Source: Egibacteraceae bacterium
Lineage (GTDB): Bacteria; Actinomycetota; Nitriliruptoria; Euzebyales; Egibacteraceae
Assembly: GCA_040905805.1 (NCBI GenBank)
Contig: JBBDQS010000003.1
Coordinates: 17,630-64,103 of the forward strand
Direction: 5' to 3'
DNA length: 46,474 bases
The position numbers and the translations under genes were made by a program. The notes under the pieces are model-generated. The model was given only the letters and a program-made list of their open reading frames with translations, made no database searches and was not told where the DNA came from. The stretch's first letter is position 1; each line of letters starts with the position of its first letter. Shown here piece by piece: positions 25,106 through 32,829 of the stretch.

Positions 25106-26038
25106 TCAGCCCTTGACCGAGCCTGCGGTCAGGCCACGGACGAAGAACCGCTGCAACGAGAAGAACACGATCATCGGCACCGTCATCGTGACGAACGCGC
25201 CCGCGGTCAGCAGGTGCCAGTCCTGGCCCTGGCTGCCCACGAGGTTGGCGAGGTTCAAGGTGACGACCTCCACGTCGCTCTGCCCGCCGAGGAACACGAG
25301 GGCGACGAGCAGATCGTTCCACACCCACAGGAACTGGAAGATGGCGTACGCGGCGAGCGCGGGGATCGACAGGGGGATGATCAGGCGCCAGAAGGACTGG
25401 AAGTGGCTCGCGCCGTCCACCTTGGCCGACTCGATGACCTCGCGCGGCAGCGATCCCATGTAGTTGCGGAACAGGTACACCGCCAGCGGCATCCCAAAGC
25501 CCGCATGGGCGAGCCAGACCGCGAGGAAGGTGCCGTTCCAGCCGAGGATGTTGTACACCCGGAACAGCGGCACGAACGCCACCTGCAGCGGCACCACCAG
25601 GAGGCCGACGAAGACGACGAAGATCACCTCACGGCCCCGGAACTCCATCCACGAGAAGGCGTAGGCGGCGAACGCCGCGATCGTGATCGGGATGACGGTC
25701 GCGGGAATCGCCACGACGAGGCTGTTGATGAACGCGTTGCCCATCCCGCCGCCGAAGATCACCTGGTCGTAGTTCTCCAGGGTCCACTGCGTGTAGTCCA
25801 GCGGACTCAGCAACACCGTCCACCACCCGCTGGTCGAGACCGCCTCGCCGGTCCGCAACGAGGAGATCAGCAGGCCGATGGTCGGCACCGTCCACGCCAG
25901 GATGATCAGGAAGAGCGCGAGCCGGACCAGCAGCTTGCCGCGGCCCGTCGCCGGCGCACCACCGGTCGTGATGCCGGACCCGGCCACCTCGACAGGCTCC
26001 TTGTCTTTGACGACCGGCGTGGGCGTCACCTGGCTCAT
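25106..26038 (-). CDS. Carbohydrate ABC transporter permease (MalG-type)
   Basis: The 310-residue protein has six membrane segments. The cytoplasmic EAA loop for contact with the ATPase is E-S-A-K-V-D-G-A-S-H-F-Q-S-F-W-R-L-I-I-P. The ending R-F-F-V-R-G-L-T-A-G-S-V-K-G is classical for MalG-type permeases. The ATG at 26038 overlaps the stop of the MalF-type gene (ATGA), and a longer in-frame extension into that gene is rejected. With its partner it would form the channel of a sugar importer. The sugar is not deducible. Confidence 0.95.
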   Translation of the reverse strand: MSQVTPTPVVKDKEPVEVAGSGITTGGAPATGRGKLLVRLALFLIILAWTVPTIGLLISSLRTGEAVSTSGWWTVLLSPLDYTQWTLENYDQVIFGGGMGNAFINSLVVAIPATVIPITIAAFAAYAFSWMEFRGREVIFVVFVGLLVVPLQVAFVPLFRVYNILGWNGTFLAVWLAHAGFGMPLAVYLFRNYMGSLPREVIESAKVDGASHFQSFWRLIIPLSIPALAAYAIFQFLWVWNDLLVALVFLGGQSDVEVVTLNLANLVGSQGQDWHLLTAGAFVTMTVPMIVFFSLQRFFVRGLTAGSVKG

Positions 26039-27009
26039 CGGACCGCCTCCTCCTGTCGGAACCTGCGGACGTTGATGACCATGAACGGGATCGTCGCGAC
26101 GATCAGGAAGACGACCAGCACGGCAGCCTGCCCGAACTGGCCGAAGGTGAACAGCTGCTTGATGAACAGGTTCGCGATCACCTCCGTCCCGAAGTTGCCG
26201 TTGGTCATGACGAAGACGATGTCGAACACCTTCAGGACCAGGATCAGGATCGTCGTGCCGACGACGACGACGGTGGACTTGATCTGTGGCAGCACGACGC
26301 GCCAGAACACCTGCGACTCCGACGCGCCGTCGATGCGCGCGGCTTCGAGGGTGTCCCCGGGGACGTTCTTGATGGCGGCGGACAGCAGCACCATCGCGAA
26401 GCCCGCCTGGAGCCACACCATGATGAACATGAGCGCGAAGTCGTTGAAGCGGGTGTCCTGCAACCAGGGGATGGGGTCGCCGCCGAACGCCGTCCAGACC
26501 GCGTTCAGCACACCGATCTGCGCGGTGCCCGGCACGCGCCAGGCGTAGACGAACAACCAGATGGTGCTGGCACCGACGAAGCTGATCGCCATGGGCAGGA
26601 AGATCATGGACTTGGAGACGTTCTCCCAGCGGGCGGTCAGCTTGTCGGCGAGCACCGCGACGGCGAGGCCGATGGCCACGGAGACGGCGGGCACGAACAC
26701 GATCCAGAGGAGGTTGTTCCAGATCGCGCTGCGCACCGACTGGTCGGTCAGCAGGAACTCGTAGTTGTCCAACCCGACGAAGTCCACGGAGTTGGGTCCC
26801 TGGAAGCTGCGGCGGAAGGTGTCCAGCGCGGGAAAGAGCAGGAACAGCCCGACGACGAGCAGGGCAGGCCCCACGAAGACGTACGGTTTCAGCCGCTGCT
26901 CGACCCGTTCGGGCAGGCGCTCCACGGCGGCGTTCAGCAGCCAGAAGAGCACCATCACCCCGCCGACCCCGACCAGGATGGCCGTTGCGACGCTGACGAT
27001 CTGGCTCAT
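26035..27009 (-). CDS. Carbohydrate ABC transporter permease (MalF-type)
   Basis: The 324-residue membrane protein has the EAA loop E-A-A-R-I-D-G-A-S-E-S-Q-V-F-W-R-V-V-L-P. An additional N-terminal membrane segment (about 4-25) precedes the usual core beginning at Y-V-F-V-G-P-A-L-L. The periplasmic loop holds W-L-Q-D-T-R-F-N-D. It lies between the binding-protein gene and the MalG-type gene, which it overlaps by 4 bp. The start is preceded by GGGGAGGATCC-like bases (minus strand), a good ribosome site. A run of 15 C lies 38 bp upstream. Confidence 0.94.
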   Translation of the reverse strand: MSQIVSVATAILVGVGGVMVLFWLLNAAVERLPERVEQRLKPYVFVGPALLVVGLFLLFPALDTFRRSFQGPNSVDFVGLDNYEFLLTDQSVRSAIWNNLLWIVFVPAVSVAIGLAVAVLADKLTARWENVSKSMIFLPMAISFVGASTIWLFVYAWRVPGTAQIGVLNAVWTAFGGDPIPWLQDTRFNDFALMFIMVWLQAGFAMVLLSAAIKNVPGDTLEAARIDGASESQVFWRVVLPQIKSTVVVVGTTILILVLKVFDIVFVMTNGNFGTEVIANLFIKQLFTFGQFGQAAVLVVFLIVATIPFMVINVRRFRQEEAVR

Positions 27010-27046
27010 CGGATCCTCCCCGGAGGTACCAACGGGGCGGCCACCA

Positions 27047-27061
27047 CCCCCCCCCCCCCCC
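27047..27061. repeat. Homopolymer run of 15 C between binding-protein and permease genes
   Basis: Fifteen consecutive C (G on the coding strand) occupy most of the short gap after the binding-protein gene stop (27085) and before the MalF-type start (27009). Such runs are prone to slippage and to sequencing error. The run is outside any reading frame, so length changes could alter only mRNA spacing or structure. Confidence 0.8.
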
Positions 27062-27084
27062 GACGCGTCACCTGCGACTGCCGG

Positions 27085-28416
27085 TCACTCCTCCTCCTGC
27101 TCTTCCCCCTCCTCGGGCCAGGCAGCGTCGATGTTCTGCAACGTCGTGTCGAGGTCCTGTGAGCCGCTCACCCATGCGACCACTTCCTCCCAGAACGCGC
27201 CCGCGCCGACCTGGCCGGGCATCTGGTCGGAACCGTCGAAGCGGGCGACGTCGGCGCTGGCGAAGATCTCGCCCTGGGCGGCCAGTCCCTCGTCGGGGTA
27301 GGAGGCGCTGTCGAAGTCGGTGCGAACCGACAGCGAACCGGCGCCTTCGTGGCCCATCCACGCCTCCTGGCCCTCGGCCGACACGAGGAACTCGACGAAC
27401 TCGACAGCAGTCGGGTTGTCGGTGTGGATGGCGGCGAGGTCGCCGGCGAACAGCGCCGGGTTCTCCTCCCCGGTCCCCGGCAGGTAGGCCACGTCGTAGT
27501 CGGTGCCCAGCTCGGCGTCCGGCGGGAAGTTGCCGGCGATGAACCCGGCCTGGCGGTGCAGGAAGCACCCGGCAGGATCCTGGAACATGGGTGCGTTGGC
27601 GTCACCGAACGGTGTCTGCAGGATGCCGGTGGTGCCCCCGAGGACGAACTCCTCGTTCATCCAGATGGTCTCCAGCTCCTCGAACGCCTCGCGGACCTCG
27701 GGCGAGTCGAACATGATCTCGTGGTTGACCCACTGGTCGTAGACGTCCGCGCCGTGCAGCCGCAGCATGATGTCCTCGATCCAGTCGGTGGCGACCCAGC
27801 CGGTGGCGTCGGCGCTCTCGATGCCGATGCACCAGGGCGCGCGCGTCGTGTCCTCTTCCGTGTCGGTGGCGATCGTCTCGGTGAGTGTGAGCAGCTCGTC
27901 CCATGTCTGGGGCACCTCGTAGCCGGCCTCCTCGAAGTCGTCGGCCGGATACCACAGCAGGCTCTTCAGGCCGAGCTTGACCACCACGCCGTGCACGGCG
28001 TCATCGAAGGTGCCCGCGGTCAGCATGCCATCCACGAGCTCACTCTCGAGGGTGGCCACGTCCACGCCCGCGTCCTCCAGCGGGATGGAGTCGTCCTGCA
28101 CGCGCTGCAGCAAGCCGGGCTGGGGGTACAGCCCGACGTCGGGGGGGTTGCCACCCTGCACCCGGGTCAGGACCACGGTCTCGAAGTTGGGGGAGGCCTC
28201 GACCTGCACGGTGTTGCCCGTCGCCTCCTCGAAGGCGTCCACGGCCTGCTGCAGCGCCGCCTGCTCCTCCTCGCCGCTGATGCCGTGCAGGAGGCTGACG
28301 GACCCGGCCCCGCCGTCACCCCCGTCGTCTCCGTCTCCGCCGCAGGCCGCGGCCGCGAGGGCTATCGAGATGAGCAGGACGGCGAATCGGAATGTGGGCC
28401 TTGCGGTGAGGGTCAC
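27085..28416 (-). CDS. Sugar ABC transporter substrate-binding lipoprotein
   Basis: The protein has about 443 residues. The signal peptide ends in a lipobox L-A-A-A-A-C-G-G, so it should be a lipoprotein on the outer face of the membrane. The mature part begins with an acidic Gly-rich linker and the fold of extracellular solute-binding protein family 1 (A-F-E-E-A-T-G-N-T-V-Q-V-E, L-L-W-Y-P-A-D-D-F-E-E-A-G-Y, W-D-E-L-L-T-L-T). A very acidic tail (E-E-G-E-E-Q-E-E-E) closes it. GTG 28416 is chosen because AGGAG lies 6 nt upstream; an in-frame ATG at 28443 is less likely. It would deliver a sugar or oligosaccharide to the two permeases. Confidence 0.93.
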   Translation of the reverse strand: MTLTARPTFRFAVLLISIALAAAACGGDGDDGGDGGAGSVSLLHGISGEEEQAALQQAVDAFEEATGNTVQVEASPNFETVVLTRVQGGNPPDVGLYPQPGLLQRVQDDSIPLEDAGVDVATLESELVDGMLTAGTFDDAVHGVVVKLGLKSLLWYPADDFEEAGYEVPQTWDELLTLTETIATDTEEDTTRAPWCIGIESADATGWVATDWIEDIMLRLHGADVYDQWVNHEIMFDSPEVREAFEELETIWMNEEFVLGGTTGILQTPFGDANAPMFQDPAGCFLHRQAGFIAGNFPPDAELGTDYDVAYLPGTGEENPALFAGDLAAIHTDNPTAVEFVEFLVSAEGQEAWMGHEGAGSLSVRTDFDSASYPDEGLAAQGEIFASADVARFDGSDQMPGQVGAGAFWEEVVAWVSGSQDLDTTLQNIDAAWPEEGEEQEEE

Positions 28417-28503
28417 GTGATCTCCTATGCGCCTGGCCTGCACCCACTGTGCACGGCGAAACGAGCACCAACTATACCCCTAGTAACATCTCCGGTGTGG
28501 CGA

Positions 28504-29694
28504 TCAACGCAACGCCAGACCCCCATCCATGTCGAAGAAGTGCAGCTGCCCGGTGCGAAAGCCCAGGGACATCTGCTCGCCGACCTTGGGGAAGCCCTTG
28601 GGCTCGAGGCGCGCGGTGAACGTCTGACCGCCTTCGGCGGCCGAGCGCTCGAGCTCGGCGAAGGCGTCCTCGCTGTCGACCGCTTCGCGCATGTCCTCGG
28701 TGATCACCGGCGGCGCATCGGACTGGAAGTGCACCAACAGGTCCGAGCCGAGCGCCTCCACCAGCGCGACCTCGATGTTCAGCCGCTGGTCCTCCGGAAG
28801 GTGCTCACCGCGCGCGAAGTGCTCGGGGCGCATGCCCACGATGACCTTGCTGCCCGTCTTGTCGGCGGCTTTGGGATAGTGGTCGAGCGCTTCCTCGTCC
28901 ACGGCGAGGCGCTGCGATCCGACGGTGACGAACAGCTTGCCGTCCTCACGTTGCAGGGCGCCTTCGAAGATGTTCATGGCCGGGGAGCCGATGAACCCGG
29001 CCACGAACAGGTTGTCGGGGTTGTCGTAGAGGGTCTGGGGAGCGTCGGCCTGCATGAGCTCGCCGCGCTTGAGCACCGCGACCCGATCACCCATCGTCAT
29101 GGCTTCGATCTGGTCGTGGGTGACGTAGAGGGTCGTGACGCCGAGGCGGTCCTGCAGCTCGGCGATCTCGGCGCGCATCTGCACGCGCAGCTTGGCGTCG
29201 AGGTTGGACAGCGGCTCGTCCATGAGGAAGGCCTGGGGGTTGCGCACGATGGCCCGGCCCATCGCCACCCGCTGGCGCTGCCCGCCCGAGAGAGCTCTGG
29301 GCTTGCGGTCCAGGTGCTCGGTCAGGCCGAGGATCTCGCCCGCTTCCTCCACACGCTTCTTGATCTCGGACTTGTCGACCTTGGCCAGCTTGAGCGCGAA
29401 TCCCATGTTGTCGGCGACGCTCATGTGGGGGTACAGGGCGTAGCTCTGGAAGACCATCGCGATGTCGCGCTCTTTGGGCGTGAGGTCGTTCACGACCTTG
29501 TCGCCGATGAGCATCTTGCCCTCCGAGATCTCCTCGAGCCCGGCGACCATCCGCAGGGCCGTGGACTTCCCGCACCCCGAGGGGCCGACGAGTATGACGA
29601 ACTCGCCGTCCTCGATGTCGAGGGACATGTCCTTGACGGCCTCGGTGCCGTCCGGGTAGCGCTTCCAGACTCCGTCGAACACGACCTTGGCCAT
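28504..29694 (-). CDS. ABC transporter ATP-binding protein, UgpC/MsmK/MalK family
   Basis: The 396-residue ATPase shows Walker A G-P-S-G-C-G-K-S-T (37-45), Q-loop F-Q-S-Y-A-L-Y-P-H-M, signature L-S-G-G-Q-R-Q-R-V, Walker B F-L-M-D-E-P-L-S-N-L-D and the switch His in Y-V-T-H-D-Q. A long C-terminal TOBE/regulatory domain (about 240-396) includes G-M-R-P-E-H-F. This is the energising subunit for the sugar importer encoded downstream. It is the first gene of the cluster; the 87-bp gap before the binding-protein gene is AT-richer than its surroundings and may hold a second promoter. No regulator gene is adjacent. Confidence 0.96.
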   Translation of the reverse strand: MAKVVFDGVWKRYPDGTEAVKDMSLDIEDGEFVILVGPSGCGKSTALRMVAGLEEISEGKMLIGDKVVNDLTPKERDIAMVFQSYALYPHMSVADNMGFALKLAKVDKSEIKKRVEEAGEILGLTEHLDRKPRALSGGQRQRVAMGRAIVRNPQAFLMDEPLSNLDAKLRVQMRAEIAELQDRLGVTTLYVTHDQIEAMTMGDRVAVLKRGELMQADAPQTLYDNPDNLFVAGFIGSPAMNIFEGALQREDGKLFVTVGSQRLAVDEEALDHYPKAADKTGSKVIVGMRPEHFARGEHLPEDQRLNIEVALVEALGSDLLVHFQSDAPPVITEDMREAVDSEDAFAELERSAAEGGQTFTARLEPKGFPKVGEQMSLGFRTGQLHFFDMDGGLALR

Positions 29695-29977
29695 TGCCCC
29701 TCGCTTCCTGCGGACGCTGTGCTGGACGCGGCATGGGTTGCGCCTCGATCATGCTGGTCTCCGAGTGGTCCCCGCAAGCCTTTTCGCCGCGGTCTGCTGC
29801 GCCCTCGTGATGTCTTGGGCAAACCGGGGCGCTCCACGGTCCGTGGCCATCCATGGCGGGTCCGGTCGCGAACCCACATCCACACCCGCAGATAAGGGGT
29901 AGGTAGGGGGCTAAAGGAAATGCCTCGGACCGACGACGGTAAGGCCAGACAGACCCGAGACGCGAGGCGACGAGACC

Positions 29978-30175
29978 ATGACCGTGATCGGCAACGAGAT
30001 GATCGAGGAGATCGACCCACGCCAGATGGCCGATGAGCTGGCGGAGCTCCAGCAGCGCCTCGACACGCTGGCGCGTGAGGGCACCAACCCCTACGAGATC
30101 AAGCGGTTGCAGCACGTGCTCGACGCCGCCCGCGCGGAGTTCGACGACCTCTTCGCGGTGCAGTCAGCCGTCTGA
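29978..30175 (+). CDS. Small acidic helical protein of unknown function
   Basis: The 65-residue protein reads M-T-V-I-G-N-E-M-I-E-E-I, then a helical, coiled-coil-like stretch (A-D-E-L-A-E-L-Q-Q-R-L-D-T-L-A-R-E-G and Y-E-I-K-R-L-Q-H-V-L-D-A-A-R-A-E-F). The amphipathic pattern and strong codon bias suggest a real gene. I do not recognise the family. It is divergent from the ABC ATPase gene, with a 283-bp gap that shows no other gene. GAGGCGACGAG before the ATG is a weak ribosome site. Confidence 0.6.
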   Translation: MTVIGNEMIEEIDPRQMADELAELQQRLDTLAREGTNPYEIKRLQHVLDAARAEFDDLFAVQSAV

Positions 30176-30430
30176 CCCGTCGTCGGGCCACCGCCCGCCT
30201 CGCCCGTCCTCCGCCCTCCCTCGCGCCGGCGCAGCCCCGTGCCTGCGAGTCTGGTGCCTGGCTCTCCGGCCGGTCGGCCGCGGGATTCCCAGGTCCCGCG
30301 CGATGATTGACCCGGCCGTGACCCTCCCGGCCCGCAAGAATCCCGCGGCCGCGCGGGAATCTCGACCCGCTCAGGTCGCCGCGGCCCCCTCGGCCCGCGA
30401 GAACCCCGCCACCGCCGGGCCCGACCGCCA
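30176..30430. other. Non-coding GC-rich stretch with short palindromes
   Basis: No reading frame with believable protein sequence was found here. Repeated CCCGCG/CGCGGG stems occur around 30260-30360 (for example AATCCCGCG facing CGCGGGAAT). It separates the small gene at 29978 from the decayed gene at 30431-31045. Confidence 0.5.
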
Positions 30431-31045
30431 TCACCGGAGCACCGTCAGCGGATCGCCCGGCATGCCCGGTTCGCGGTCGACGACGCCGGCCGGTGGTCTT
30501 CGCGCACTACGGGCCCCAACGGGAGCGAACCACACGAGGTCGGCGGCGGCGAGCGCCGCACACACCGCCGGCGAGGCCGCATCGGCGCGGCCGGTGAGCC
30601 CGGGTCGACCGGGTTGACCGCCCCGGCACCTCGCAGGAGATCCAGCTGCGCGGCGCGCTGCGCCGTGGTCGGCCGCGTGGGCCAACTGAGATCGACGAGC
30701 ACGTCCGGGTGTACCGACAGCCACCGAACTGCCGTGTCATCGCCCTCGCCGGACAGCGGGCGTCACGCCCGCAGGTGGCGACTCGGCCAGCGTGCCGGCA
30801 GGCCGGCCCTCGCGGTGCGCGCTCGCACCCTCCCGCCAGCCGAGGACACCGACGATCTGGTCGCGCCAGTCGAGCGGGTCGACACCGAGCGTGGTGAGGA
30901 GCGTGTGCGCGGCGTCCTCGGGGCGGGCCAGGACCAGGGCGAGGTGCGCAGCCGCCAGGGACCGGTCCCCCCGCCGGCGGGCCTGCTCGCCGGCCGCTGC
31001 GAGGAATCCGGCCAGCCACGAACCACGGCCCAGCGTCTCCATCAC
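30431..31045 (-). pseudogene. Frameshifted gene of unknown function with a Clp-N-like repeat
   Basis: The first part (31045-30737, 102 residues) reads A-R-R-R-G-D-R-S-L-A-A-A-H-L-A-L-V-L-A and L-L-T-T-L-G-V-D-P-L-D-W-R-D-Q-I, resembling one ClpA/ClpC N-domain repeat. Protein-like sequence then continues in another frame (D-T-A-V-R-W-L-S-V-H-P-D-V-L-V-D-L-S-W-P) and switches again near 30605 (A-L-A-A-A-D-L-V-W-F-A-P-V-G) before a stop at 30431. Two frameshifts would join one gene of about 200 residues. It may be a pseudogene, sequencing errors, or only the 102-residue piece may be expressed. No function is assigned. Confidence 0.45.
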
Positions 31046-31160
31046 CCGACCCTACGGGCGCAACCGCGGTGCGCGTAGCACTGGATCGAGTAGTCCGCGT
31101 TCCCGGCGAGGTCAGCGGTGTATCGAAGCGATGTTGCACCTGCAAGCTGAGACGTACGCG

Positions 31161-31316
31161 ATGGACTTCGATCACGTGCGCGGCGAGAAGGTGGCTGCTG
31201 TTTCAGTCCTGGTCAGCAAGGGGGGAGCGTCGGAGGAGATCATCCGTGATGAGCTTGCGAAGAGCTTGCGAAGTGATGCTATTCTGATGCCTTTGTGTGC
31301 CCCCGGCAGGATTTGA
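31161..31316 (+). pseudogene. Remnant of an HNH endonuclease-like gene beside tRNA-Arg
   Basis: The translated piece M-D-F-D-H-V-R-G-E-K-V-A-A-V-S-V-L-V followed by I-I-R-D-E-L-A-K matches the middle of short HNH proteins (x-D-F-D-H-x-x-G-x-K ... I-x-x-E-I-A-K-C-D-x-x-C-A-N-C-H). The following Cys/His part is absent. Instead an 11-bp tandem duplication (GAGCTTGCGAA at 31251 and 31262) and a run into the tRNA gene destroy the frame. No intact start or N-terminal cysteine pair remains. Confidence 0.5.
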
Positions 31317-31371
31317 ACCTGCGCAAACCCGGCTTAGGAAGCCAGTGCTCTATCCCCTGAGCTACGGGGGC
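31298..31371 (-). tRNA. tRNA-Arg (anticodon CCU)
   Basis: The minus strand folds as a complete cloverleaf of 74 nt. The acceptor stem is GCCCCCG/CGGGGGC, the D-arm GCTC/GAGC, the anticodon stem CTGGC/GCCGG with loop TTCCTAA (anticodon CCU at its centre), and the T-arm GCAGG-TTCAAAT-CCTGC. The discriminator is A. The bases after it are CAC, so the CCA end is not encoded. It reads Arg codon AGG. Confidence 0.95.
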
Positions 31372-31428
31372 GCTCCGAGGCCCAGTGTAGCCAGGGCGCT
31401 GCTGGCGGCGGCTGCTAGGCTCCCCGCG

Positions 31429-32829
31429 ATGATGGGTCCACCCGAGCTCGACGACGGCGACGCGCGGGCGGTGCTGTCCGCCGCCCTGGCCACCGGCGGG
31501 GAGTTCGCCGAGATCTACGCGGAGAACCGCGTGGGGCGCAGCCTGCAGTTCGACGACGGCAAGGTCGAGGACCTGACGTCGGGCTTCGACCGGGGGGCCG
31601 GCATCCGCGTCGTCCAGGGACGCCGCACGGGCTACGCCTACACCAACCTGCTGACCCGCGAGGCGCTCGTCGAGGCCGCCGCGGTGGCCGCCGCCGGCAT
31701 CACCGGCAGCGGCCGCGTGCAGCCCGCGGACCTGCGGGTGGTCGCGCCGGCGGTCACCCACCCCGCCGCCAAGGACCCCCGCAGCGCCGACCGCCCCGAC
31801 CTGGTCGACATCGTCGCCGGGGCGGACGAGGCGGCGCGCGGCGTGGACGGGGCCGTGCGCCAGGTCACGGTCAGCTACGCCGATGCGCTCCAGGGGATCC
31901 TGCTGGTCAACTCAGAGGGGCACCGGTCCACCGAGAACCGGGTGCGCACGCGTCTGGTGGTGCAGGCCGTCGCCGTGCGCGACGACGTCATCCAGATGGG
32001 CTTCGAGGGGCCGGGCGGCAGCGTGGGCCTGGAGCTGCTCGACGCGCATCCCCCCGACCAGGTCGGCCGCCGCGCCGCCGAGCAGGCGGTGACGATGCTC
32101 GACTCGATCCCCGCCCCGAGCGGGGAGTTCAGCGTGGTCCTGGCCGCCGGCAGCGGCGGGGTGATCTTCCACGAGGCGTGCGGCCACGGCATGGAGGCCG
32201 ACATCGTGGCGAAGGAGGCCAGCGTCTACCGCGGCCGCCAGGGTGAGCGCATCGGCACGCCCCTGGTCACGGGGGTCGACGACGCCACCGTGCCCGGCGG
32301 GTGGGGCAGCGTCGGGTTCGACGACGAGGGCACGCCCGCCCAGCGCACGGTGCTGTTCTCCGAGGGGGTCTGCACCGACTACATGACCGACCGCCTGCGC
32401 GCCGCCGAGCTCGGCATCCCGCGGACGGGCAACGGGCGCCGCCAGTCCTACGCGCACCTGCCGATGGCGCGCATGACCAACACCTTCATCCTGCCCGGCA
32501 CCGACGACCCCGACGGCATCGTGGCCGGCGTGGACCGCGGGATCTTCTGCAAGGCGCTCGGCGGCGGTCAGGTCGATCCCGCCTCGGGCGACTTCGTGTT
32601 CGGCATGACCGAGGCCTACCTGATCGAGGGCGGCCGGATCACCCGCCCGATCCGGGGCGCGAACCTCGTCGGCGACGGCCCCACCGCCATCAGCCGGATC
32701 GAGGCGCTGGGCAACGACTTCGAGATGCGCCAGGGGGTGTGCGGCAAGGAGGGCCAGGGCGTGCCCGCCGGGCTCGGCACGCCGACCCTGCTGATCAGCC
32801 GCATCACCGTGGGGGGCACCGAGGCATGA
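31429..32829 (+). CDS. tldD: TldD metalloprotease subunit
   Basis: The 466-residue protein carries the TldD signature F-H-E-A-C-G-H-G-M-E-A-D (about 247), an H-E-x3-H zinc site. Other family blocks are R-S-L-Q-F-D-D-G-K-V-E, G-I-R-V-V-Q-G-R-R-T-G-Y-A-Y and F-G-M-T-E-A-Y-L-I-E-G-G. TldD and TldE form a heterodimeric peptidase that degrades unfolded peptides and, in some bacteria, matures modified peptides. ATGs at 31429 and 31432 are both possible. The stop overlaps tldE (ATGA). No precursor-peptide gene is evident nearby. Confidence 0.95.
   Translation: MMGPPELDDGDARAVLSAALATGGEFAEIYAENRVGRSLQFDDGKVEDLTSGFDRGAGIRVVQGRRTGYAYTNLLTREALVEAAAVAAAGITGSGRVQPADLRVVAPAVTHPAAKDPRSADRPDLVDIVAGADEAARGVDGAVRQVTVSYADALQGILLVNSEGHRSTENRVRTRLVVQAVAVRDDVIQMGFEGPGGSVGLELLDAHPPDQVGRRAAEQAVTMLDSIPAPSGEFSVVLAAGSGGVIFHEACGHGMEADIVAKEASVYRGRQGERIGTPLVTGVDDATVPGGWGSVGFDDEGTPAQRTVLFSEGVCTDYMTDRLRAAELGIPRTGNGRRQSYAHLPMARMTNTFILPGTDDPDGIVAGVDRGIFCKALGGGQVDPASGDFVFGMTEAYLIEGGRITRPIRGANLVGDGPTAISRIEALGNDFEMRQGVCGKEGQGVPAGLGTPTLLISRITVGGTEA

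Noticed and set aside
28444-28503. A promoter upstream of the binding-protein gene (TATAGT-like hexamer near 28470, minus strand)
   Set aside because: The stretch is AT-richer than its surroundings, but no matching -35 element at correct spacing was found, so no promoter feature is claimed.
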